A DNA stretch of 64,000 nucleotides from Viscum album (Eukaryota; Streptophyta; Magnoliopsida; Santalales; Viscaceae), in NCBI GenBank assembly GCA_963277665.1, contig OY728165.1, forward strand, positions 1,151,494,050-1,151,558,049. The letters are read 5' to 3'. This document shows, in pieces, positions 24,908 to 35,453 of the stretch. The position numbers and the translations under genes are program-made. Position 1 is the first letter of the stretch; each line of letters begins with the position of its first letter. The notes under the pieces are model-generated. The model searched no databases and was not told the DNA's origin. It saw nothing but the letters and a program-made list of their open reading frames with translations.

Positions 24908-25390
24908 TTCTAAATAATGTCATAATCTAGATTAGTTTATGAATAAAAATACATACTAACAAACATGCAAAACACTTAACATAAATTGAACTATTTATGG
25001 ATATATTCGATAAAAAATGTTTTCTTTAAGGAAGTATATACTCATAAACCCTTCATAATGGTTTGTAATGAAATTGTGAATTATCCTAAGCATATCCCTT
25101 GGGAGTGTCATAACCAAGAATGCAGCAAGGCCCATTGTCGCGCACCAGTTCCCATTCGAGTCAAGCTCAAAGTGGTGTTTTCAGGTTTTACCCCAATGTA
25201 CATCTGTACCAGATCCGCTTCTACCTGCTTGTATCCCGACAGGGATGTATTGCTCAGAAAACTCACAAAATCTCTGTAATACCAAAATTCTAGGAAGTTC
25301 TTCTATACTAATCCTCAAAGTCTATCTTAGGGCTATGTGATCTAATCAGAGCTTTTCTAAATCTAGCTTCCAAGGTTAGTACTAAACTGC
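24908..25390 (-). other. Element B, 5' leader between PBS and gag
   Basis: An untranslated leader of about 480 bases on the - strand. A 97-codon frame on the opposite strand (24986-25279) has no family signature and is treated as chance. Confidence 0.5.
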
Positions 25391-25401
25391 CTCAGATACC
25401 A
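25391..25401 (-). other. Primer-binding site of element B (tRNA-iMet type)
   Basis: On the - strand tggtatctgag lies two bases after the 5' LTR end. It matches the first 11 bases of the canonical plant iMet site TGGTATCAGAG at all but one position. Confidence 0.85.
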
Positions 25402-25403
25402 AC

Positions 25404-26332
25404 TGTAATGCCCCGACCCCAGTTACCCAGAGTCGGTGCATTATTACATAACATTGGCATGATCAAAAAAGATCATGTCTCGAAAGACCAATTAGTTTAG
25501 TTACCTTGGAAAAACTAGATACATTCATAAGTATTACATTACATCATTAATTGAAAAATCACAACAACATAGTCTCCATAGTCCACACTCTTGTCCCCTT
25601 CAGAATATCCCTATAGGTCAGGCATAAAATATTTCTTCACATCCTGGGAAAATAAAACATAGAAAGGGGTGAGCTCAGATTCTTAGTAAGTATAAGAATA
25701 CAGCGGAAACTTTCATAAATAAACATAAACATTTAAGGAAATTTATAACTAAAACAAAATCCTTTTAAACATGAACTTCATCATAATATGGAAAAAATAA
25801 AATGAAATAATTTCATTTACTTATTCACATGGATATTCTACTAGTCAAATAATAACATGCAATATCAATAACCGCTTTCATAATGATGAAATGCATAATG
25901 CCAGACTATCATAACCATGTAGCCAAGGCCTCGTACCAAGACTACAAATAATAATTTTTCAAGGCCTCATTCTAAGAAACTAGTTTGTCTCATGAGACCT
26001 ACCCATGCATCGAGGAGCTATAGCAGGCTCCACTAGTCACTTATTAAGTCCAATGCATTCCTTATATGAAAAGGTTTAAACATATCATATACCGTAACAT
26101 AATCGTATCACAGAAACCATGCATATAGGAAAAATAACATTTCCACATTTTAATCACAAGATATCAATACAACACATTGATATAATAAAAACATTATCAA
26201 AACCATTTTCTATACCAAAATAACAGAAAAGTAAAACATGGTATTTATTTTTTCATTTTAAAAAAAGTTATGGCTTGTAGAGGAAGCCGAAACTAAAATA
26301 ATGGTCACGGTGGCAGTGAAGTCAGTGTTGCC
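25404..26332 (-). repeat. Element B, 5' LTR, outer piece left of element C
   Basis: This begins tgtaatgcccc and matches 19063 to about 19990 of the other LTR. It is cut by element C at 26333. The uninterrupted copy shows the empty target 'gttgccgcataag' near 19982. Confidence 0.9.
26328..26332. other. Target site duplication of element C, left copy
   Basis: 'ttgcc' here and 'tcgcc' at 37177-37181 differ at one base. The undisturbed LTR copy near 19982-19986 reads ttgcc, which shows which version is original. Confidence 0.9.
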
Positions 26333-28056
26333 TGATAAAACACAGTTTTATTTAATATTTTATTGATAATAAATGAAATAATTTCCTCACATTGTGCTAA
26401 ATATGTTTATTTATAAAATATTTGGGATTTGATCATTCATTTGAAAATTTGGTGAAAATTACAGTATTACCCTTAATAGCGCACTGTAGTATTTGGAAGA
26501 TAAATATTTTTATATTTATTATTTGAATTTTTAATTTTGAAAAAGTGTTTCTAACTTCATTTTATACAACTTTCATTCAGGACACTAGAGCTAAAGAGTG
26601 CATTTGGATGGAGTAAATGAGCCATTATTCCAATGGTGGGCTGGACTCGGCAGAATGGACATGGGTTCTGTATTTGGGCCATATCATCTACATACGGGGT
26701 TGGATTGAGCCCAACATTTTAGGAATGCTCCGGGACATGATTTTTCACAAATCATCATTCTGGAAGGCTGGTCAATTCACGTGTTTTGGAGGTCAAATGG
26801 GCGGTGCAAGTTGGAATAAAATATTTTGCCGAGTTTTTCATTTCACACTTAAAAAGTTATGTATCCCTAGACCTCAGAAACTATATTTAAAGGGGGTTTT
26901 AACTCTTTGAGAGGGATGGTAGAGGATTTGGGAAGGTGTGTCCGGAAGGGTGTCTCTTGGGAGCCCCTCACAACTCCTGGAAGAAGTAAGCCTTTGTGCA
27001 AACCTCTCTTCCAAAAAGGCTCTCCTCTCTCAACTCTTCTTTTTATTTATTTTCTTTCATGTTTGATTCTTGAATATTTCTTCAAATAATCTTCTGTGTT
27101 AATCCCTCTTCTTCATCTCTTAATCTTCTTAATTGGGTTGGAATCAACAGTGGATACAATATTGGGTTCTACCCTTTCAATCTGTTGCTTATGCAAAACG
27201 TCTCCACGATGACTACACCACCCATGGAAGAGTAGTTCTTTTTAGAAATCGATCGACCTCTATCCTTCTTCATTCATTTATTTTGAATCAATGAGCTACT
27301 GTAATTCACATATTATGATATATTAATTTAGTTTTCAATTTAAATGAAACTAAGCAAGCAATTTAATAGTTAACACAAAACACGCGAGGTCGGGAATTGT
27401 GTGAACTGTGAGAGCGCAACCTTAACCGGTAATTCAAAACCACACGGGATCAATTTGTAGAGTTCAAATATAATCCCTAAACTCAATTAATCCTCATTTC
27501 CAGAGTGGTTATTTGCCTTAATTTACCACTTACCATAATCTACTTTTAGAACATCAATCAAAGCAGGGTGTTGCGATTGCATGTTCCGAAGTTAGCCTAA
27601 GGTTAAATTCACTTCAATCTTCGTGGTAAAGTTAATTCTCGTAGGGTTCGGGATTTAACAAATTAAGGGATCATAATTAAGTGAATATTAATTTAAATTA
27701 TAATGATTAATAAATTATTGAATAGGTAGAGTTAGATCGATTACGTCTTTTAAATATTGTCTAAACAGGAATCTTTTTGTTGTGTCATTTTAATCAAACT
27801 TCATTTCAAATCTAAAAACAAAACAAATACAATCTTATTCCAGCAACCTTCTTCTAGATTCATAAACTATAAACAACCACCCCCCATCCATTCAATTAGT
27901 GTTTTTATTCTCTTTTATTTTACTTCTAGAATACCTCTAAAAATTGTTTTAATTCACTTCTCCTATGAGAGACAACCTTGGTCAGCCACTCTGCTGCACC
28001 TAAGTACCCCAAAATCATACTAATCATTTGAGGGCACCCATGACAGTGCTCTTTCA
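26333..28056 (+). repeat. Element C, 5' LTR
   Basis: This matches 35454-37176 end to end. A TATA-like tatatttaaagg lies at 26882-26893, partly kept in the other LTR near 36002. Frames of 60-97 codons inside both LTRs (for example 26617-26910) are non-coding. Confidence 0.95.
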
Positions 28057-28059
28057 AAT

Positions 28060-28077
28060 TGGCTCCATTTCTGGGGA
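28060..28077 (+). other. Primer-binding site of element C (tRNA-Asp type)
   Basis: tggctccatttctgggga starts three bases after the LTR. It fits the Athila site for tRNA-Asp (TGGCGCCGTTGCCGGGGA) at most positions; the changes are mainly losses of C and G. Confidence 0.8.
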
Positions 28078-28284
28078 GGCAAGTAATTATTTCAACCAAT
28101 TAGAGGTATTTATTTTATTTTACATTTTACTCACTTCCTCTCTTCATTCTTCCTTCTTTACCCAATTTGATTTTTTCCTCTTCTTCTTTTATTTTCTTCT
28201 ACTTCTTTTTGGACCATCAACTCAAACTTCTCATTTTTTATTTTACTGTGGTACACTTTCTTTCTTTTCATTTTCATTTAATAT

Positions 28285-29622
28285 ATGACACTAACTAATC
28301 ACGAATTTCTCTTACATCTTGACCCTGAGATTGAACGTAGCCTTAGGGCACGAATCAGACATTCTCAATCTACGAGAAGTTTCAATATTCAACCAGTTGG
28401 TGAATTCCTCTCTTATGGAAACATTGAAATTAGAAGCAATTCAAATTCAAAGATAAAAGAGGAACCAATGGATGGAAATAATGGAAATGAACTTAATATA
28501 ATCATTCGAGAATTGGCTGCACCTGATATTAACTATCAGCCAAATTATATTGCATACCCAAATCTCGAATTAGACATTGAATTGAAATCTAGATTAATTC
28601 ACCTTCTTCCAAAGTTTCATGGCTTATCTGTTGAGGATCCCAACAAACACCTTATGGAATTTAATGTGGGTTGGTCAAATATAAAACCAAGAAATGTTTC
28701 TGAAGATCAAATTAAATTAAGAGCATTCCCAATATCACTTAATGGAGCTGCAAAAGATTGGATGTATTATTTGCAACCTGAAGATGTAACATGTTGGAAT
28801 GATTTGAAAAGTCTTTTCTTGCAAAGATTGTTTCCAGCATCAATAACAACATCCATTCGAAAGGAGATATCGGGGATCACTCTTGCCCAAGGGGAGTCAA
28901 TGTATGAGTACTGGGAGAGATTCAAGAAGTTGTGTGCAAGCTGCCCACATCACCAAATCAGTGAGCAATTACTCATCCAGTACTTCTATGAAGGACTCAC
29001 ACCTATGGAGAGAAGCATGGTAGATGCTGCGGCTGGAGGAGCATTGGTGGACAAGACACCAGTATCTGCACATGCGTTGATCGACAAGATGGCCCAAAAC
29101 TCCCAAAAATTTGGTGATAGAGGTACACCACATGTCAGGGGAGTACATCAGGTAAGTCCTTCTTCTCTTGAGAGTCATTTGATTGATACCAAGTAAGAAG
29201 AATTTACAACTATGGTGAGGAAAATTGCTTTGGCACAAAAGACATCTCTACCCCCTCCTTAAAGGCCTTGTGGCATTTTCACTGAGACAAGCCACCCAAC
29301 TGACTGTTGCCCACAACTACAAGAGACAGAGGATTGAGCAACAGTATTCCCAAGGAGACCATTTCAGCAACAACAACAACCATATCCCCAAAAGAAGTTT
29401 GATTCATTTGCTCCAACATACAACCAAGGGTGGAAAGATCAACCGGACATGAGGTATGGCTCTGGACAACAACAAAGGCCCCCTTTTCAACCAAACTTCT
29501 AGCAGCCTCCGCCTTACCAGCAGGGTTTCCAACAACCCCAAAGGAGATTTGAAGCCCAAGCATCAGCAAGTCAGCAACAAGGGAATCCTCCACCAAAGGT
29601 AGATTCTAATACTGATGATCTT
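28285..29622 (+). pseudogene. Element C, gag
   Basis: Athila Gag, the particle-forming protein. The first 303 codons are open (28285-29196) and hold the capsid: 'LLPKFHGLSVEDPNKHL', 'IKLRAFPISLNGAAKDW', 'LFLQRLFPAS', 'YEYWERFKKLCASCPHHQIS', 'QYFYEGL' and 'DAAAGGALVDKTP'. The frame then continues without a shift into the family's Cys/His block 'CGIFTETSHPTDCCP', where the second Cys of the usual CGIC is Phe, and into a Gln/Pro-rich tail. It is interrupted by four stops, at 29194-29196, 29260-29262, 29335-29337 and 29500-29502. All later codons read as normal Athila Gag. The frame runs on into the protease, as expected for a single gag-pol polyprotein. Confidence 0.93.
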
Positions 29623-30927
29623 TTGAAGCTAATTGTTCTTAATCAACAGAATGAGCTGAAGAGTCAATGTTCAGAGCTGAGGGAGTTGAAGACTCAAATG
29701 ATCCAGATTGACACCGCCCTCTATGAACTTGTAAGTAAGAACTCTGGAATTCTACCTTCCCATCCCACTCCAAATCCAAAGGGGAATGTTAGTTCCATCA
29801 CATTGAGAAGTGGGAAGCAAATGAATGATACATCTGAACCTACCATTCCACCGGGATTCACCTCAACTCCAGAGAAGCCGCATTCCAAACCAACTGATGA
29901 GAAATACAAGGAGAAAGATAAAGGTAAGAAAAATATTGATGATGATCCTCCTAAACCCCTTCCTTTTCCAAAGAGGGTTGTTCAAACCAAGAAGATGGCT
30001 GAAGAAGCAATGACAAAGGAGGTTTTGGAAACATTCAAGCGTGTGGAGATCAACATTCATCTACTTGAAGCCATTAAACAAATCCCAAGGTATGCCAAAT
30101 TCTTAAAAGAACTCTGCACCAATCGAAGAGGGCTCAAGGGGAATGAGAGGATCAACCTTGGAAGGAATGTATCGGCACTCATTACGACAACTCTAGCAAT
30201 GCCAACAAAGTGCAAGGATCCCGGAACATTCACCATCCCATGTACCATAGGGGAGTTTCACTTCTCTAATGATATTTGTGATTTGGGAGATTCCATAAAT
30301 GTGATGCCTCACTCTGTATTCTCTTCCTTTCAGGTTGGTGAGTTGAAGCCAACAAGAGTAGTAGTGCAATTGGCGAATAGAGCTATGACATATCTAGAGG
30401 GAGTCCTTGAGGATGTACTTTTCCGGGTAAGAGACATGATCTTTCCAGCGGATTTCTATGTTCTTAACATGGAGGATGATCAAGTAAGTTCTCATGCCCC
30501 CATTATCATAGGTAGACCCTTCCTCAAAACTGCAAAAACTATGATAAATGTCAATGAGGGTACACTTTCCATGGAGTTTGAAGATGAAGTTGTGATATTT
30601 AATGTTATGGATTCCATGAAGTTCCCCTCAGAGGACCATTCTGCTTTTGTTATCTCCCATTTTGAACCACCAAATAAAAACTCCATAGAATTTGATTGTC
30701 CTATGCTTATGGAGATTATGAGTATTGGATCGAGTTTGATGTCAAAGATCACTTCCGCACATGTTTATGATACACAATCCTATCTTGGATTCGATTTTGA
30801 TGTGGATTCATATTCTGATTTTGATCATGTTCACTCTGATTATGAAATGGTTATTGAGTATGCTAATGGATTTGATGCTTTATTCTATGATTTTGATGAT
30901 GTCTATTCTGATACTGATACTCTTTGA
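29623..30927 (+). pseudogene. Element C, gag-protease linker and aspartic protease
   Basis: A 434-codon open stretch in the same frame as gag. It starts with a coiled-coil-like Leu/Gln/Glu-rich segment, then 'ITLRSGKQ', a Lys/Pro-rich linker, and the 'LEAIKQIPRYAKFLKELC' block that precedes the Athila protease. The protease catalytic motif is 'DLGDS' at 30280-30294 (family DLGAS; the Asp is kept). 'EGVLEDVLFRV' follows, then 'FPADFYVLNME', 'PIIIGRPFLKTA' and 'LSMEFEDE'. The frame ends at a TGA (30925-30927) after an Asp/Tyr-rich stretch. RT follows in another frame, so an indel lies near 30850-30930. This part would cut the polyprotein into its units. Confidence 0.9.
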
Positions 30928-32030
30928 GCCCATATTTCAGTTCATTCAATGTCTCCATCCATACATCCATACTACACCCTCCTTCATTAGAACTCAATCC
31001 ATTGCCACCAAATCTGAAATACTCATACTTGTTGAGTGGTGAGAGATTACCTGTTATCATTGCTAACAATCTCCCTTTTGAACATGAAGAAAAGCTATTG
31101 AATATTTTGAGGGAGAACATCGGGGCGATTGGGTGGATCTTGGCTGACATATCAGGTATTAGCCCCTCCATTGGCATGCATAGGATTCTCTTGGAGGATG
31201 GGGCTAAACCGGTGAGACAACCACAAAGGAGACTCAATCCCACCCTCCTTGAAGTTGTTAAAAAGGAAGTTGAGAAATTGCTCGAGGCAGGTATAATCAT
31301 TCCCATTTAAGATTCACAGTGGGTAAGTCCAATTCAGGTTGTCCCTAAGAAAACTGGTTTTACTGTTGTTAAAAATGTGAAAGATGATTTAGTTCCAATG
31401 AGGGTGAAAAATAGTTGGCGTGTGTGTATTGATTATAGGAATCTAAATCAGACCACTCACAAGGACCATTTCCCCCTCCAATTTATTGATCAAATGCTTG
31501 AGATACTAGCTGGGAAAACACACTATTGTTTCTTGGATGTATTTTCTGGATATTTTCAGGTTCCTATAGCTCTAGAGGATCAAGAGAAGACTACATTCAC
31601 CTGTCCCTTTGGCACATTTGCCTACCAGAGGATGCCATTTGGACTTTGCAACGCCCCAGGTACCTTCCAGAGATGTATGGTGAGTATTTTTTCTAATTTT
31701 ATTGAGACCTGCATGGAGGTATTTATGGATGATTTTATAGTGTATGGGTCTTCATTTGATGAATGTCTAATTAGTTTGGGAAAGGTGTTGAATCGTTGTC
31801 TTGAAAAGAATCTGGTCCTGAACTTTGAAAAGTGTCATTTCATGGTAGATCATGGCATTGTCTTAGGGAATGTAGTGTCAGAACATGGGATAGTGGTTGA
31901 TAGATCAAAGGTAGATATTATTTCATCCTTACCATATCCTTCATGTGTGCGTGATGTTAGATCTTTCCTAGGTCATGCAGGATTTTATTGGCGCTTCATC
32001 AAAGATTTAATAAGATTTCTCTTCTTATTT
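30924..32030 (+). pseudogene. Element C, reverse transcriptase
   Basis: RT copies the element RNA using tRNA-Asp as primer. The upstream Athila block 'AIGWILADISGISPSIGMH' is at 31120-31180, followed by 'LEAGIIIPI', a stop (31308-31310) and 'WVSPIQVVPKK' in the same frame. The RT core continues with 'WRVCIDYRNLN', 'DHFPLQFIDQML', 'FLDVFSGYFQVPIA' (catalytic Asp kept), 'RMPFGLCNAPGTFQRCM', and 'FMDDFIVYG' at 31722-31748, the intact active site. The thumb region has 'KCHFMV' and 'FLGHAGFYWRFIKD'. Near 32010-32035 the frame shifts by one, and the new frame contains a stop before RNase H. Apart from these breaks the domain is well preserved. Confidence 0.93.
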
Positions 32031-33051
32031 CATGATTACTTCGAAAGGATTCTGATTTTGTGTTTGATATTTCTTGCAGGAATTCATTCGATGAGCTAAA
32101 ACAACATCTGACCACTCCATCTATCATACAACCCCCAAGGTGGGAGATTCCTTTTGAGCTTATGTGTGATGCCTCCAACATCGCGGTTGGAGCTGTCTTA
32201 TCTCAGAGGGTGGAGGGGCGTTCACATGTGATCGCCTATGCATCAAGGACACTGGATTTAGCCCAATCAAATTACACAACCACAGAAAAAGAGTTTCTTG
32301 CTGTCATATTTTCTTTAGATAAATTCCGTTCATATTTATTGGGCTCTAAAGTAGTTGTTTTTTCTGACCATGCAGCTTTGAGGTACCTCCTAAAGAAGCC
32401 AGATGCAAAGCCACGACTTATCCGTTGGATGCTCCTTCTTCAGGAATTTGATATTGAGATAAAGGACAAGAAGGGATCAGAGAAATTGTTGGTGGACCAC
32501 ATGAGTAGGCTTACTCAGACACTAGAGGATGAAACCTTGGACCAGGTACCACTTCAGGACACTTTCCCCGATGAAAATCTCTATACCATCTCAGGTACGC
32601 ATCCTTGTTATGCTGATTTAGTTAATTACATTTTTTCCTCTGAAATCCCAGCAAATTTGAAGAAGCATCAAGTCCAAAAATTAAAAAGTGATTCTAGGTA
32701 TTATGTGTGGGATGATCCTTACCTCTGGTGCATGTGTAGTGACCAAGTTATTAGGAGGTGTATTCCTGATCATGATTTTGAGTCTGTTTTGCAATTCTGT
32801 CATACACATGCATGTGGTGGACACTTTGGACCCCAACAGACAGCTAGGAATGTTTTGGACTATGGATTATATTGGCCTAGTTTATTCCATGATTCCCATG
32901 TGTTTTGTAAGTCATGCACTCGTTGCCAACACACTGGGAACATTTCTAAGAGACATGAGATGCCCCAACAACCCATACTATTCTGTGAGATTTTTGATGT
33001 ATGGGGCATTGATTTTATGGGTCCTTTTCCTAGTTCATTGGTATTTTTTTT
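32031..33051 (+). pseudogene. Element C, RNase H and integrase N-terminus
   Basis: An open stretch of 336 codons (32060-33070). RNase H motifs are '[15 protein letters not shown]' (first Asp), '[13 protein letters not shown]' (Glu) and '[11 protein letters not shown]' (Asp), then the connecting 'HMSRL' at the end of the domain (family DHLSRL). The integrase zinc domain follows with His residues in '[12 protein letters not shown]' and Cys residues in '[20 protein letters not shown]', all ligands present, and then the first catalytic Asp in '[13 protein letters not shown]'. The frame is lost in an eight-T run at 33044-33051, a likely slippage indel. RNase H removes the RNA template; integrase joins the cDNA to host DNA. 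Confidence 0.93.
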
Positions 33052-33899
33052 ATATTTTGGTTTGTATTGATTATGTGAATAAATGGGTGGAGGCCAAGGC
33101 CACCAGGACTGACGATTCTCATGTTGTAGTGGATTTTGTCGAGGCTCAAATTTTCTACAGGTTTGGAGTACCAAAGGCCATCATCAGTGACCAAGGGACA
33201 CACTTTTGCAATAGGAATTTTTCTTCCCTCCTTCGAAAGTATGGGGTGACAGACAAAACATCAACACCATACCACCCCCAAACAAATGGCCAGGCTGAGG
33301 TTTCAAATCGTGAGTTGAAATAAATCTTGGAGAAAACTGTGCATCCAAATAGGAATGATTGGAGCAAGCACTTGGATGATGCATTCTGGGCTTATCGGAT
33401 AGAATACAAGACCCCCATTGGTATGTCCCCATTTCGGATTGTTTTTGGGAATGTGTGTCATCTCCCCGTGGAAGTCGAGCATCAGGCATATTGGGCTATA
33501 AAGAAATGTAACATGGATTTGGCCCAAGCTGGAATTCAAAGGAAGTTGGAAATTCAAGAGCTTGAGGAGATTCTATTGACATCATATGAGAACTCAAGGC
33601 TCTACAAGGAGCGATCAAAAGCAGCTCATGACAAAATGATCCAACAAAGGGAGTTTCATGTTGGTGAGAAAGTCCTTCTCTATAGTTCACGACTGAAGTT
33701 GATGCCTGGTAAGTTGCATTCTAGATGGTTTGGTCCTTATATTGTGTCTAATGTGTTTCCTTATGGTGCAGTGGAGATCACACAAGAGGACACTGGAAGG
33801 AGCTTTACAGTCAATGGGAAACGTTTGAAGAGATACATTGAGGGACATCCTACTGATGTAGTGGATTTTATCACACTGCATGACCCCATCATCACTTGA
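33052..33899 (+). pseudogene. Element C, integrase core and C-terminus
   Basis: After the poly-T frameshift the integrase core continues: 'DYVNKWVEAKATRTDD', 'FGVPKAIISDQGTHFCNR' (second catalytic Asp) and 'TPYHPQTNGQAEVSNRELK' (catalytic Glu). A stop at 33321-33323 follows, after which the same frame runs 190 codons to 33899 with '[19 protein letters not shown]', '[14 protein letters not shown]', the '[11 protein letters not shown]' C-terminal fold and '[13 protein letters not shown]'. No chromodomain is attached, as is normal for Athila. The DDE triad is complete, but the stop and the earlier shift leave it in pieces. Confidence 0.93.
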
Positions 33900-34016
33900 T
33901 CACATCAGGCTGTTCCTAACCCTTTCACTTTTATATTATTTGTCCTATTTAAAAATTCTACATTTCATGTGCATATATCATCTCATAGGTTCACATTTAG
34001 GACAATGAAATATTTT

Positions 34017-34031
34017 AAGTGTGGGGGAGGG
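34017..34031 (+). other. Internal polypurine-like tract after pol
   Basis: aagtgtgggggaggg, preceded by 'aggacaatgaaatat'. It is nearly the same as the terminal tract at 35441-35453, and it has a counterpart in element A at 13667-13700 on the - strand. It may act as an additional plus-strand primer; that role is inferred from the similarity only. Confidence 0.6.
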
Positions 34032-35440
34032 AACCTTTTAGTTTAGTAATATCAATTTCTTTCCTGTTCAAAAAAACCAAAAAATATTTGTCTTTTTTAA
34101 AATTTGTGTGTTTATTTTACAATTTTCATTGTGTTTTTGAAAATTTTGGGCTGAAATGATTCTCATAACCATTTTTAAATCCATATCAATAAGTGAAACA
34201 ATTTACCCCTTGAAACTAAGCTTAAATGAATGCTGAAATGACTTTGTTTCAAGTTCAAATATTTAGTAACTTCATGAAAAGTACACTGAATTTTGAATCC
34301 CATGCCAATCTCACTGTCTTTATATTTGAAATCACTTTCTTGTGAGGCTTCTAAACCATTATTTTCATATTCTTTACATTCACCTAACTTCTTGAGAGAA
34401 CCAAACCATGCTTGATTTAACCAGAATTTGATCTATTCCTGTCAAAACTTGAGGGTTTGAGATACATATGTTTAAATGATTGAGGCAATTGTTTGGTATT
34501 AAATCCCATATTTCAAAGAATCCTTTTTTATAATGGACTACCTTGAATATTTAATCCTTGTATCCCTTAGAAGCCATGCACAGCCTGTTAGGTTAAGCCA
34601 CATTACAAGCCAATTTTCCCTATCCAACCAACTCTTGAAGTGAAATTGAATAATCTAGTTGAGCTTAATTGTGGGGGAAGTTGTCTTGGGTTTTGCCACC
34701 ACATTATTTGATACTTTTGGTGGAAAATTAAATTCTTAAGAGATGTGGTTACTGCTAAAGAAAGTCATTATATTGAAAGATGTGCCTTTTCTGGAGCTTC
34801 TAATTGAGGTCGAAAGCTGTGCCCATCTGGAGCTTTCAAGAAAATCATGTTTGAGAAGATTGAAAATTTTTATGCTGAAATGATGAATGGTGTAAACCTT
34901 TCATGACTTTTCATGATTATGGAGCTGAATTGATACTATGTGGATTGAAGAGAAGACCATATTTAAGTGAATATTAGATTAATGCAATTTTGCTTCAAAA
35001 GAGTCAGGCCCTCCTCATTCAGCCTTAGAGTTTTTCACATCTTAATCCAACCAACCGAAAGCCACAGAACAACCCTGAAAAGTTCTCATGATAAACATAT
35101 GTCCTTGACTCACATCAGGTAGTGATGTAGGAATCTATCAATCCTATGGTGACCCTTTTATGAGTTTGGATGAGAAAGACATTGCAAAAAAAATTGATAT
35201 TTGAGTGATGAGAGAAAATTCAAGCGAGGTAAGTGTGTTGTGCATGGGCGGATAAATGAAGTGGAAATATATTGAATGATATAAATGGAGAACTTGAAAT
35301 AAGGTTTTTTATGAGGCATGATATCTTTTGATTCTTGGTGTGAAATTGATTGATCTTAAGGATATGTTTTTTAAAATTGGTTTTGAATTGATATTGATGT
35401 TTACTTGATATGAGGTTTTGCCCAGGTGTGCAAAAGGGTA

Positions 35441-35453
35441 AGTGTGGGGGAGT
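35441..35453 (+). other. Polypurine tract of element C
   Basis: agtgtgggggagt directly before the 3' LTR start tgataaaa, the standard Athila arrangement. Confidence 0.88.

Larger units (their letters stand above)
33900..35453 (+). other. Element C, non-coding stretch between pol and 3' LTR
   Basis: About 1.55 kb without a long frame on either strand. Some Athila elements carry an env-like frame here; none is visible. Two purine-rich G5 tracts stand out besides the one at the LTR: 34017-34031 (aagtgtgggggaggg) and 34671-34681 (tgtgggggaag). Confidence 0.7.

Noticed and set aside
26617..28288. Several open frames of 60-97 codons in and just after the LTRs of C (also 35737-36030)
   Set aside because: They lie in the LTR or leader, have no domain wording, and occur in parallel in both LTRs only because the LTRs are copies.
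33900..35453. Env-like gene of Athila
   Set aside because: No long frame, signal peptide or membrane segment is visible in the expected place.
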